Origin: Punctularia strigosozonata HHB-11173 SS5
Taxonomy: Eukaryota; Basidiomycota; Agaricomycetes; Corticiales; Punctulariaceae
Length of the DNA stretch: 44,726 nucleotides
Assembly (NCBI RefSeq): GCF_000264995.1
Contig: NW_006767450.1
Location: forward strand, 1-44,726
Reading direction: 5' to 3'
Shown here piece by piece: positions 1 to 9,426 of this stretch. The position numbers were made by a program, and so were the translations under genes. The notes below the pieces were generated by a model. That model had not been told where the DNA came from and searched no databases. It saw only the letters and a list, made by a program, of their open reading frames with translations. The stretch's first letter is position 1, and every line of letters begins with the position of its first letter.

Positions 1-150
1 GAGATAGTTACTGACCCCAGAGATATTGTATTGGGCTCACAAACTGCCTTGCACGGTGTCTATCATAAACATTTTATTGGCGGCTGCGCTGTGATTCAAA
101 ATCTGTGGGGATGGTTCCTGACCACTGATATCTTGCTAATCTATGCATGT

Positions 151-280
151 AGGCTGTAATCAACCAAATCTGAGACGGGCGGAAAACAGCCTGTTTTCCA
201 CCCTGGGGCATGGATAGGCTGTAATCAACCAAATCTGAGACGGGCGGAAAACAGCCTGTTTTCCACCCTGGGGCATGGAT
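151..280. repeat. 65-bp tandem direct repeat, two copies
   Basis: Two essentially identical 65-bp units (151-215 and 216-280) begin AGGCTGTAATCAACCAAATC. Each contains the perfect palindrome GGAAAACAG-C-CTGTTTTCC (181-199 and 246-264), with 9-bp arms around a single C. The lead-in CTGAGACGGGCGG is shared with the 155-bp units that follow. Positions 1-150 hold nothing I can name. Confidence 0.95.
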
Positions 281-590
281 AGGAGGATATGATGAATTAC
301 GGAACGACTACCAATATAAAGTGAGGTGCGAGAACAGTTCTGGACTCAGTACTTCTGGGGCTATGCACTGACACCCCAAACATCCAAAACTGAGACGCCC
401 GGAGGTCAGCCTGACCTCCTGGCTGGGACAGGGGTAGGAGGATATGATGAATTACGGAACATCCACCAATATAACACGGGGTGCGGAAAGTACCACTGGA
501 CTCAGCACGTCTGTGGCTATACACTGACCCCCCAAACATCCAAAACTGAGACGGGCGGAGGTCAGCCTGACCTCCTGGCTGGGACGGGGC
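281..590. repeat. 155-bp tandem direct repeat, two diverged copies
   Basis: Copy 1 (281-435) and copy 2 (436-590) both begin AGGAGGATATGATGAATTAC and match along their length with scattered substitutions. Each carries the palindrome GGAGGTCAG-C-CTGACCTCC (401-419 and 557-575), in the same context (ACTGAGACG...CGG before, CTGG...TAGG after) as the palindrome of the 65-bp units. The 155-bp unit is therefore a longer relative of the 65-bp unit. Confidence 0.95.
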
Positions 591-663
591 TAGGAACATT
601 CCCACGGTCATGGGAGTGTGATATTCGGATTCCCACGAAATATCTGCACGGATTTAGGTACCC

Positions 664-688
664 GACGGAATTGAGCCTCAATTCCGTC
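664..688. repeat. 25-bp palindrome with 12-bp arms
   Basis: GACGGAATTGAG, then one C, then its exact reverse complement. It has the same one-base centre and the same AGCCT core as the four palindromes upstream, but different arms. Positions 691-834, up to the BTB stop codon, hold only a C-rich stretch (about 706-727). Confidence 0.9.
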
Positions 689-834
689 CGAACACAAGGA
701 TAGGCTCCCACCCCTCCCCCACCCCTGGCTCACCGCGCACCTCACGTATAACCCTAACTGATCCCCAGAGACCAGTAAGTGATTGCCTCGAGATCAACAA
801 AGTGCAACACTCGCCATACATGACAACGAATGGG

Positions 835-1816
835 CTATGGCTTCCGGCGCAACTGATTCCAAGGAGGCAAGCCGAATATTGCGGGCAGTTCGTTCCATGC
901 GTGCTGTCGTCCGGTTTCGCCGGTTTGAATCCCGTCCGCAACGCATTGTTTGCACATGCCAGATTTCTCCACGTTGGCCCATACAAAGGGGTTGAAGAAT
1001 GTCCAAACACGTTGTCTCCATGGGTTGTTCTCGAGTGTGTGGGAATGAGACTCTTTCAGGCGGTTGCATATACTCGGTGTAACACATGTTTCGTTACCAC
1101 GATACAACCATCGGTAAGGAAGTAGTCTCTGCATGGATAGCAGTTCCAAGCGCCCCTGCATGATGAGCAGTAGGTCCTGCGGACATAACGAGGCGTCGAT
1201 GATTTCGGCGATGGGTCGGTCGCACAGTGCGAACATAATCACAGGCAAGAGCGAAGTAAGATTGCATTGTCGAGCCACATTCATCACATCACGGTTGTCG
1301 GTAGGGGACAAGGACACGGACTCCCGCCGTACGGCGATCCATGCTTTCAGGGAGTCAGGGTACCACATTGCGAGGCGTTTGGCAGCGCGAATTCGAAGGT
1401 GTGGGATATCGTATTTGGTCGCAAGGGAAACGATCCCGATGACCTCCGCACATGGTGCGTTATCGATGCGCTCGACGGCTCTGCAAATAGGTTGAGATCA
1501 AACTGGGCTCAAGTACTCGGTGAGCGTACCTTGCATCATGTATGGCTAAAAGCAGTGAACGGAGATGATCGGCTGGGTCGGGCATGTGCACGAGCGGGCA
1601 ACCATATCGTGAATCGATGTTAGCCTGAGGCGTCGAGATCGCGAGCATATCCGCGAATATGGTAGAGTTCTGCGCCACCAGCATCTGGTAGACCTTAAAG
1701 CCGACTCCCTCTGCGGCGAGCACGATGCTGCCGTCCTCGTACCATAACTCTGTGCAAGGGGTCAATTCTATGCATGGCTGGCCGTCTTCGTCGCCTCCGG
1801 GGAGCGCAGGGTCCAT
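835..1816 (-). CDS. BTB/POZ domain protein (310 aa, 2 exons)
   Basis: Exon 1 is 1530-1816 and exon 2 is 835-1480. The intron 1481-1529 (49 nt) has GTACGC and TTGCAG ends. The start is the ATG at 1816, which lies directly behind an in-frame TAG. The N-terminal third (about residues 20-100) is a BTB/POZ fold: LWYEDGSIVLAAEG, then VGFKVYQMLVAQNSTIFADM. This is the form typical of the large agaricomycete BTB family. The middle reads GIVSLATKYDIPHLRIRAAK, the usual post-BTB helix pair. The C-terminus has paired cysteines (SGMCKQC) and ends in FGLPPWNQL, a family-typical tail. BTB domains mediate dimerisation or Cullin-3 adaptor functions; which applies here is unknown. The gene looks intact and is transcribed divergently from the phosphatase gene next door. 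Confidence 0.88.
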
Positions 1817-2162
1817 CTATAGCTGTAATATCGGTAGTATCTGTAGGAAAGCGTTCGTGAAGTGTAATGCGTCCTCCGTGGTCGCTGTACGAGGTCAAGG
1901 CAGACAACGACACGATCTCACCTTTGTTCGGTCAGCACGTGTTCCTTCCATTGGCTCTTTCTTTCTTCAGCCTTGGGTCGAGTTGCTCAGCTACGATTCA
2001 GACGAAACCGAGTGTGAAATAATGCCAGGACGGAAATCGAAAGGGGCGCGCGCTCTTCGTAGCAATGGACCCATTCTCCTCTCCGCCATGTACACAGTAA
2101 CCAGCCAATAATCATTGGATAACCGCACCCCCGAATCTTGGACCACTATCTCTCTCTCTGTT
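1817..2162. promoter_or_regulatory. Divergent intergenic region between BTB and HAD genes
   Basis: These 346 bp separate two start codons pointing away from each other, so both promoters must lie here or overlap. I see no convincing TATA box. A pyrimidine-rich stretch (CTATCTCTCTCTCTG, about 2147-2161) directly precedes the HAD start codon. Confidence 0.5.
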
Positions 2163-3339
2163 ATGCCGATGGTCTCCCGTCCAGCGATTCGCACTGTCCT
2201 CATCGACCTCTCGGGAACGCTGCACATCGGCACCTCCGCGCTCCCCGGCGCCGTCGCGGCCCTCCAGCGCCTGCGCGAGGCGCGCGTCCCCTCCCGGTTC
2301 TGCAGCAACACGAGCAAGGAGAGCACGGCCGACCTCGTGCGCAAGCTGCGCGCGATGGGTTTCGGTGTAAACTCCAAGGTTGTCGTCGGGCCAGAAGGCA
2401 AAGAAGGAGGAGAGGAGGAGGTGTGGACGAGCCTCGGTGCGGTCAAGAGGATGATCGAGGCGAGAGGACTTCATAGGTGAGGTATACTTTCGTGCTCGAA
2501 TCGTCTTTCCGTGCATGCCTTGCGTGAACTACGGGCAGTTCTATCTCTGATGCGGCCCGGAAACACGGATCGTTAACACCCCATCGCAGACCATACTTCC
2601 TCCTCTCGCCTTCAGCAGCCGAAGAATGTTCTGCCAACCTTCCCTCCTCCGACCCGAACACACCATACGATGCCGTCGTTGTTGGTCTCGCACCGGCAAT
2701 GTTCACCTACGATAACCTCACCACCGCCTTCCGCGTCCTAATCGGCGAGGAAGGCCAGCCTTCTTCTGCCTCTGCCTCTGCCTCTGCCTCTGCCTCGACC
2801 TCGACCTCGAAACCGAACATCGCTTTCCTCGCCACGCATAAGGCCAAATACGTCCGGACGCCTGATAAGCAGTTGTCCCTGGGCCCTGGGCCTTTTGTCG
2901 CAGCGCTCGAGGACGCGAGCGGCGCCAAAGCGGAGGTGGTCGGTAAGCCGACGAAGGCGTTTTTTGAGAGCGTCATCGGCAGCATGAACCTGGACGGTAC
3001 GCGAGCGATCCCATCGACCACCACGGTCCACGGGCTCTGATATCCCCAATGTGCAGGAAGCGACGCGGGGAGGATCGCCGTCATCGGCGACGACGTGGCC
3101 GCGGACCTTGGGGAGGGTGCGCTGGAGCTTGGCTTGTGGAGGGTCCTCGGTAATTTACTTCGCGTTGTCGACCGTGGTGCGGTAAGGAGAACTGAGCCGA
3201 TTTTGTAGTGAAAACCGGCAAGTATAGGCCCGGAGACGAAGCTAGGGAAGATGCGGTACCTCCCGACGAAGTGCAGGACAGCTTCGCGAGCTGGGTGGAC
3301 AGTTTGCTACTTGACCGCGAGGCGCGTTCACGCTTGTGA
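2163..3339 (+). CDS. HDHD2-type HAD-superfamily hydrolase (314 aa, 4 exons)
   Basis: Exons are 2163-2476, 2590-2996, 3057-3149 and 3209-3339. Introns of 113, 60 and 59 nt all have GT-AG ends. HAD motif I is LIDLSGTLHIG, with nucleophile Asp15. Position +2 is Ser rather than the usual Asp, as in animal HDHD2. Motif II is CSNTSKES, the Lys motif is VVGKPTKAFF (Lys223), and motif IV is VIGDD (Asp252/253). The stretches GLAPAMFTYDNLTTAFRVL, LGPGPFVAALE and VKTGKYR also match the HDHD2 subfamily. It is predicted to be a soluble, Mg-dependent, cap-containing phosphatase; the substrate is unknown. At 314 residues it exceeds the usual ~260, partly through a Ser-Ala/Ser-Thr insert (about residues 163-177). 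The first ATG (2163) is used; a second Met lies two codons on. Confidence 0.93.
2764..2810 (+). repeat. Coding hexanucleotide microsatellite (TCTGCC)n / (TCGACC)n
   Basis: A run of CTCTGC hexamers followed by CTCGAC hexamers inside exon 2 of the HAD gene. It encodes alternating Ser-Ala then Ser-Thr, and sits between the Ile-Gly-Glu-Glu helix and KPNIAFLATHKAKY in the cap region. Length change in steps of six bases would keep the frame. Confidence 0.9.
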
Positions 3340-3464
3340 GGAGGTTGTTGGTTGTGTTAGACGCGCGGGTGTTGCACTACATGACTGGAAGAATAGATCT
3401 ATAGAGTTTGTTGTACAGTACATGGCGCGAACCCGTAAAATATCGATACACTAAGAGGAGTTGG

Positions 3465-4631
3465 TCACGACTTCAGTATCTCCTCCACCTGCGTCTTCAC
3501 GGTTTTCCACTTCCATACGGATTGATCGGGGTTCACCAGCTCGTTATCGTTCGAGGACGACCAGTCCAGCTTCCCTTCGCCCATCAGGATCCTGTAAATC
3601 GACGATGAGCATTTTGTTACGAAATTGTAGGAGATGACGCGCACCGCAGATGTCCCGCGGGAGGAAGACTCCGATCGGCCAAATACCTCTTGCTCAGCTC
3701 CGCCTTCTCCCGCGCGAGGTCCAGGCTTTGAGTCCGTACCTCTCCTCCACACCAGCGGGCGACGTCCTCAAAGCTGGCGGTCGACCCCGCGATCCGAACG
3801 TGGTCTGGGACTTTGGACGCTGAGGAAGGCTGGGATGCGAGGAGGGAGAGTTCGGCCAGCGCGCGCGCGACGTCGGCCTGAGACGTGAAGGAGACGCGCT
3901 GGCTTGGCGGGCCGACGGGCGTGAGGAGGCGGTTTGGAATGTCGAATCCGGCTAATGGCTAGGATGCGTTGTCGGTCTGTGCTCCCTCGGTCTAGGAGCG
4001 GGTTCTCGACGCACCGCAAGCCCGAGCTCGAGAAACCACCCCGTGAAGACAACTACGACCTTCATCTTCCCTGCAGCGAGTTCGCGAGCGTGCTCAGCGT
4101 GCGCGCCCTTGGCGAGCCAGTCTTCGTGGTCAAATCCCGGGAAATCGTTCGCCCGATGGTCGCTTCGACAATCACTGTGAGCGATCCGATGGCGCGAAGA
4201 GGTGTGAGGACACTTACACTCCGTACTCGCTTGGAAAGTAGACTTGAACCCCAGCGGCAAGTGCCGATCTCAGGAGTACCTCCTTCTCCCCACCAGATGC
4301 GCTTCCGCTCAGCGCACCGACGAGGATGTCGATGTCTTGCAACGCTGATTTGAGGCCTTCTTCGGTCCACTGAGGAATCCCCTTCACTTCCGCGCCTTGA
4401 GACGCGAGCGCGCGCGCGTTGGGCGACGTTTCATTCCGAGTGAGGCATACCACGCGAAAGAACGACTTGTATTCTGAGAGGAATGTGGACGCGATGACGC
4501 TGCCTGCCTCCATGAGCCCTCGGACTGTACCACGAGGTGCAAGGCGTTGACGTACCTAATCTACCCGTGGAGCCTGCGATGGCAACACCAAACCGACCAC
4601 GACTCAGTCGTGCGGATGTTGTCCAAGACAT
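3465..4631 (-). CDS. NmrA-like / isoflavone-reductase-like NAD(P)-binding protein (306 aa, 5 exons)
   Basis: Exons in gene order are 4556-4631, 4218-4503, 4015-4174, 3687-3958 and 3465-3591. Introns are 52, 43, 56 and 95 nt. The N-terminus has the Rossmann dinucleotide motif VAIAGSTGRLG (GSTGRLG, residues 20-26). VCLTRN follows at the end of the second strand, then DIDILVGALSG and VYFPSEYGVD, a family landmark. Later come KVVVVFTGWFLE and the typical tail NDNELVNP...W-WKTV. It is predicted to be a cytosolic NAD(P)(H)-binding reductase or regulator of the atypical SDR group; the substrate cannot be read from sequence. The first intron could end at three AGs. I chose the one giving 52 nt and the tightest Rossmann motif, because the others give 31 or 37 nt. 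It converges on the HAD gene with 125 bp between stop codons. Confidence 0.9.
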
Positions 4632-5526
4632 ATTCTGTCGAGTAGCACTAGCCGGTGCGTATAAGATACATATGAGTAAGTAGGTGTCCCGTGGAGATTA
4701 CATTGAGAGACCCGCGGATGGAGGAGCCGTCAATCTGATGGCTTCAGAAACGACGGCGCTTGGAGAAGGTGGACGGAACGAGGTGACGACGATCGGTCAC
4801 AAGCATGAGCGTGATGTGCGGGCGCCTTTTCCAACATTTTCAAGGTTGACGCTCGCCTTCACCATGCAACGTTTCACTCTGTCGCATGTCGATATCCATC
4901 ACGAGCTTCGACTCTTTCTCAGACAAGCACCTCGCGGCCTTCGGCTCACATCAATATTTCTCTTCATCATAGATGCTACAGCCGACGGCGTCAAGCTATC
5001 CAGCCCGTGTCGTTGTTCCTCGCGGTGCTGTGACATTGCTGTCCGCACTCGGCGCCTCCTGGCCACTGCTGCACCGATATATGTCATGGTATACACTCTG
5101 CTTGATCCATCGCTGATCCGCCGAGGGTCATTGATTCGCTCGTTTCGTCTCTATATCAGCGTACGCTAGTGGCACTGCGACCGCCCGGGCTACTTTAGGG
5201 AATGCAGTCCAACATTTCCGGCCTTCCCTTGCTCGTATCGTGCACCAGGACCTGATAATCCCTCCGTGAGTCATTTTTGTTCAGCATGACGTCCCGGATT
5301 TGCGCACCGCATCCTGACATGGCTCGTAGATGCGGCTGACGATTGGCCCCGTTGCTCTGCAGCCTCGCGGCACAGTCGCTGCCGTCGCACCAGCCCCGCG
5401 CAAGCTATCTCGAGGTCACTGAGGCGCCCGCGCGCTCCTTGCAGATAATGGCACACGGATATTTCGCTAGCTTCCAAGGTGGAATGGAACCCCAACATCG
5501 CGTCCGGCCATCATAGCTGACTGGAT
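4632..5526. other. Intergenic, mostly duplicated 5' flank of the C2HC gene
   Basis: No gene is supported. From about 4765 the sequence is shared with 41990-42769. A reading frame of about 120 codons is open in both copies (about 4810-5170 and 42354-42707). Nearly every base difference between the copies changes the amino acid (for example RLTSI against QFTST), which argues against a protein. Conserved non-coding or UTR sequence is more likely. Confidence 0.6.
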
Positions 5527-5532
5527 TATAAA
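5527..5532 (+). promoter_or_regulatory. TATA box of the left C2HC gene
   Basis: TATAAA lies about 92 bp upstream of the ATG at 5624. The same box sits at the same distance in the other copy (41985-41990), inside an identical GGATTATAAACACCGG context. Confidence 0.6.
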
Positions 5533-5623
5533 CACCGGGCCTGACCCCATCTCCTCCGTACCTTCGACCGTCCTGCGGCATCCAATTTCTGACCGTCCTC
5601 TGGAGCCGGCTAGTCACTGTTAT

Positions 5624-6570
5624 ATGGAAAGCCAGGGTCATCATCGACATCGCCGGCAACAGCTGGTGCTCACACCCAACGGGTGGATTAGCATCTACAC
5701 GCTCGCTACCCATGATCGTCCTCAAGCCCCCGCGTCAACACCCATCCCAAACTCGAACCGCCCACCCTGTACCTCTCCTGCGACTTCATCCGGCCCCTTT
5801 AACCCCGCCTCGACCAGCGCCCCAGACCCAGGCGGCTCCGCGCACGGCCACGTCCAACTGGTACCTCCTCGATCCCGCGTCCCAGTCGCAGCCTTACCTG
5901 CAGGCATCTCCGAATGCCCGCGATGCGGACGCCGCATGCGCGAGGTCGACCGCGCGGACCACAACGCCCGGCAGTGCCCGTCCAGGGCACCCGAGCTGCA
6001 CGACCCTAGCGCGCTCCTCGTCCCACCGGCCGACGCGCGAGACGACGGCGGCGGATACGTCAGACGCCGCCGTCGCGAGCTGGCCGCACGTCCGCTCGGG
6101 TTCGACTACCCGTCGCCGGCTTCCAGCTCCGGCTCCTCGCGCTCGAGCTCGAACTCGCGCTCCGGCACGTCGAACGACGAGCTCGCGCTCGGCGAGACGT
6201 GGCGGACATACCTCGCGAATCGGGCGCGCCGTCTAGGAGGAGGAGAAGGAGGAGGAGGAGGAGCCGCGTATGACGTAGGAGGGAGCTCGGTGAGCGAGGG
6301 TGTTTCGGCGTACCACCCCCGCCCCCGTTTTCCGGCTCCTTCCCATGCCGTAGTATCCCCTCCCGGGCGCGGTTATCACGGGTCGTTCACCGAACCAGGT
6401 GAGTCCGTCGACAATTTCCTCGACTCGGTGCGCCGAGAAACAGAGATAATGACTGTCGCCGTTTCGCGCTCCTCCTGCAGCGTATCGCGCTCTATGAGGC
6501 GGGCAGGATCGCGCGCCCCACGGAGACGAAGGTCGCGTCCGAGGTTTTCGATTTTCTACGAGTTTTGTGA
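5624..6570 (+). CDS. C2HC-motif protein of unknown function, left copy (299 aa, 2 exons)
   Basis: Exon 1 is 5624-6398 and exon 2 is 6446-6570. The donor is a perfect GTGAGT. The acceptor is the second AG of CAGAG (6444-6445). I chose it because it opens the frame CRRFALLLQRIALYEAGRIA, which has GC-ending codons and a helical look and is shared with the other copy; the first AG gives an Arg/Ser-rich low-complexity frame. One likely zinc motif is ECPRCGRRMREVDRADHNARQC: C98-x2-C101-x11-H113-x4-C118. Around it are Pro/Ser-rich disorder, the basic patch YVRRRRRELAARP, a Ser-rich run and a Gly/Glu tract from GGA repeats. No known family was recognised. It may be nuclear and nucleic-acid binding, by inference only. 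It is followed on the same strand by the C2H2 gene. Confidence 0.72.
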
Positions 6571-7879
6571 TGTATCAGAAAAGAAAGGGGAAGGGAGAGA
6601 AGAGAAAATGGAACTTTCCGTCCGTGGAAGTCGTAGGACCACGAGAACGCGATATAGCGAGGCGCCTGTTGATAATGACACGGCGTCTGTTGCGCACCGT
6701 GCGCAGCTGTACCGTCAAGCGATCGAACAGGATACAGAGACAAGGAAATCTGATTGTGCACGGGCATCGGCTTCGTTCAAATCTACCGGGCAAATGCGAG
6801 TTTCGCGTGCACATGCGGGCAAAAATAAGGATATCGTGCACGACAGTAGAGTGCGTGCGATCAGAATGGAGACGTGCGCGGTGCCGGGGTGTGGCGGAGC
6901 TCTTTTTGCAAAGGCTACATGATTATCCCATTAGTTTTGGCGTGGTTGGCTTTCTACAATAGCGTCTTGGCAGCCTTTGTTCGACATTGCGGTTGTTATG
7001 GCTATATTATAATCCGCCTTCGGAATGAGCAATCGCGAGATGGAAGTGGTGCCCCTGTTCGGGCATTCTGGGCAAGGAGGAACAGCGAAGTCGTCGATAT
7101 TGGCATCATTGAAAAGGTCATGTGAGCAACGATATTGCTTGTCCCCGATTGGACGGAGCACCTCCTGCATTTGTGCTGTCATTCTGGTTGCAAGACCTTC
7201 GTTCGCCACAAAGCCGCCTTTCGCGGGCGCAAGGACTTTACATGTTCTCCGCGGCGAAGCCAGCCGTTTGCTGCTCTCCGCGAAAGCTCGTGCGCTCGCA
7301 AGAGTCCTTCCCACTTCCCACCTCAGCCCTGCATTACCCCGCTTGCCTCTGAGCCTCCACGCCGCCTCTTCATCGCCGTCCGGCCCGACTGTCGTTGACA
7401 TTGACAGCCTCGTCGCAAGCTCTATCTCCCAAAAAGGCAAAATTTGGGAGTGACCCGCCATCGGGGCCTTCGAGATCTCCCCAACCCGCGCTTCTTTCGT
7501 GCTTGCTTACTGCGCCTGCCCGACCTGGTGTATTTGAGTGCCTCGGCTACGCTGGCCAAACTTCATATCACACTCTCGCAGAACAATGGAATAAGCGATC
7601 TCTCATCTGCGCATGATGCCATCAGACGACTCTGAGGTGGCAATCCGCGATTGCTGAAAGCCTCAGCACAGAACAATCTCAGCGCCGATCCATTTTTATC
7701 ATTTCTCTCCGCGAGGCATCGTTCCAGCTCCTTGGCGACACGCGTCAACGTTCGGGATCCGCAAAGGCGCAGCACGCCCCCGCCGGTCACGATGATCACC
7801 GAATGCGTCTGTCTCCCCGCTTTGTCTGAGGGTAGGATGATTTCCTGTCTAGCGCGATGGACTGGAACGCCAATTCGGT
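6571..7879. other. Spacer between the two duplicated genes, left arm
   Basis: No supported gene. It aligns in inverted orientation to 39474-40865 but is visibly more diverged than the coding parts and the outer flank. Landmarks shared by both copies include GGCAAAATT(T/C)GGG, GGGCCTTCGAGATCT and CATCAGACGA(C/T)TCTGAG(G/C)TGGCAAT. It probably holds the 3' UTR of the C2HC gene and the promoter region of the C2H2 gene. Confidence 0.55.
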
Positions 7880-7885
7880 TATAAA
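7880..7885 (+). promoter_or_regulatory. TATA box of the left C2H2 gene
   Basis: TATAAA in the context TATAAAGCATGG, 65 bp upstream of the chosen ATG at 7950. The other copy has TATAAAGCAATGG at the equivalent place. The ATG within this context lies only a few bases past the TATA box, so it is probably upstream of the transcription start. That is why the ATG at 7950 is preferred. Confidence 0.6.
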
Positions 7886-7949
7886 GCATGGCCGCGTCCT
7901 CTGAATGGACGAACTTGCTCTTGTGAAGGACATCGACGTCGACCTCGAG

Positions 7950-9426
7950 ATGAGCACGAAACATTTCTCGTTGCCCAGCATCCATGAGATGCTTCCGGGT
8001 ATGTTTTGGTCTTGTATCTATCATTGCATAAGACTGGTACTAATACCAGCGTGTAGGCTACGTTTCTCCTGAGCCTGACCACCTCCACAAAGCTCGACGC
8101 CACTCGACAGCTGAAGCGCTACCGGGACCTCTTCACGTCCCCTCATACGCTCGACCACCTCCGTTTCGTCCGGCCTCGTTGGTATCTGTAAACCCTCCGT
8201 CTACTCGAGCGGTCCGTCACGGCTCGGAACCTGCGCCAGCTCCCCCCGCCCGCACCGATTGCAGGCCATCACCTCCAGCCTACGCATCCAGGGAGCCGGC
8301 AACGCGTCGCGCTCCCCTCCCTCCACGCTGCATCTCGCCTCACCCTCGGTCTCCTGCCCCGTCAGCACAGTTCGCGCCGTATACGCCACCTCATCCTCCG
8401 CGCCCTGTGCGTACGGGAATATACCATACGCGCCCCGTTCCAGGCCCGCAGGCGCAGCCTCCGTTCGTCGTCGTGCGCGGCGTGCCCTGCGCCCGCTTCT
8501 TCTCTACCTCGTCACCCGAAATGCGCGAGGAAGACGAGGCGCGCATGAGGGACCGAAAGCGCACGCGGACCAATGGACCCGAGCATCCCCCACCAGCAAC
8601 TGGTCGCGCGCAAGCGTCTCCTTACCCTGGTGCATACCGAACCGAGGGCAAGCCCGTGAAGATCGAGCAACACGTCATACGCAGTCCCGAGTACGGCTCT
8701 CAGCGATACGGACTACGACAGGAAGACGGAGAGCGCGCTCGCTACGACTTTTCCCCCGCTGCAAGAGTGATCTCTATACCGAACGCGCTGGACGACGCGA
8801 TTGCGCTGCACCAGCAGAGGATGCAATACGGGAGCTTTGATGCCGGAGATAACGCTCAACGGAAGCACGTCTGCCACCTTTGCAACAAACGGTTCAGTAG
8901 ACCCTCGAGCCTCCAGATCCACATCAACACGCATACCGGTGATAAACGTGAGTCTCGCTCCTAACTTTCTCTGCTACTTCCCCCATACATACAGATATCA
9001 TATCGGCGTGTTCGCTTACCCGGGCAACGCATATATATGATCGGTTGCCCCACACGCTGACATCGACGATTACATACAGCCTTCGAATGCCCGCACCCGA
9101 CCTGCGGACGACAGTTCAGCGTGAACAGCAACATGCGCCGGCACTATCGCAACCACATCACCGACACCGATGGGCATCCCGCTCCTCTCGACACGACCAC
9201 ACTGGACGAAGAGAGACAGAGCACCGTCGAAGAGCCCGTCTACGTCCACTTCACCCCGTCCTCGATGCGTCCGTGTATAGAGTCCGATTTTCGCGCGATG
9301 TCTCCTACACCTTCGCCCGCGTCGCCTTCCCGGTCTTCGTCCGAGCCGGAAGTCTCCATGATCGGGTCGGACGACGAGCTCGATGACCAGCCGTCCTCAG
9401 GCTCGGAGTCAGTCGGAGTCGCCTGA
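7950..9426 (+). CDS. C2H2 zinc-finger transcription factor, left copy (428 aa, 3 exons)
   Basis: Exons are 7950-7998, 8057-8947 and 9080-9426. Introns are 58 and 132 nt, both phase 1. The 49-nt first exon encodes MSTKHFSLPSIHEMLP. The LPSIHEM(L/F)P motif also opens the paralogs at 15433 and 39416. A long Pro/Arg-rich disordered middle follows, with conserved islands such as PVRTGIYHTRPVPGPQAQPP and GVPCARFFSTSSPE. Two C2H2 fingers follow. Finger 1 is C289-x2-C292-x12-H305-x3-H309 (CHLCNKRFSRPSSLQIHINTH). Finger 2 is C317-x4-C322-x12-H335-x3-H339 (CGRQFSVNSNMRRH). Intron 2 falls exactly between the fingers, after TGDK. The tail is acidic and Ser-rich. It should be a nuclear DNA-binding protein; the target is unknown. 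The architecture resembles fungal developmental C2H2 regulators. Confidence 0.92.

Larger units (their letters stand above)
4765..9426 (+). repeat. Left arm of a ~4.7-kb inverted segmental duplication
   Basis: This arm matches the reverse complement of 37959-42769. It starts abruptly at about 4765 (AAGGTGGACGGAACGAGG) and fades at the stop codon of the C2H2 gene (9426). It contains the C2HC gene, a ~1.4-kb spacer and the C2H2 gene, with promoters. By eye, the upstream flank of the C2HC gene (sampled near 5160-5250) differs from its partner at about 5 of 83 aligned bases plus one 6-base indel. The spacer (about 7370-7560) is clearly more diverged. Confidence 0.93.

Noticed and set aside
281-690. 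Helitron 3' end (hairpin followed by CTAG near 590)
   Set aside because: Helitrons need a hairpin about 10-12 bp before CTRR with a T following and no tandem copies. Here the gap is 14 bases, the next base is G, and only one copy has CTAG.
917-932. tRNA T-arm-like sequence GGTTTGAATCCCGTCC
   Set aside because: It lies in a conserved coding exon of the BTB gene, and no acceptor stem or anticodon arm can be formed around it.
4684-5169. Protein gene upstream of the left C2HC gene
   Set aside because: The right copy lacks the Met, and differences between copies are mostly amino-acid changing.
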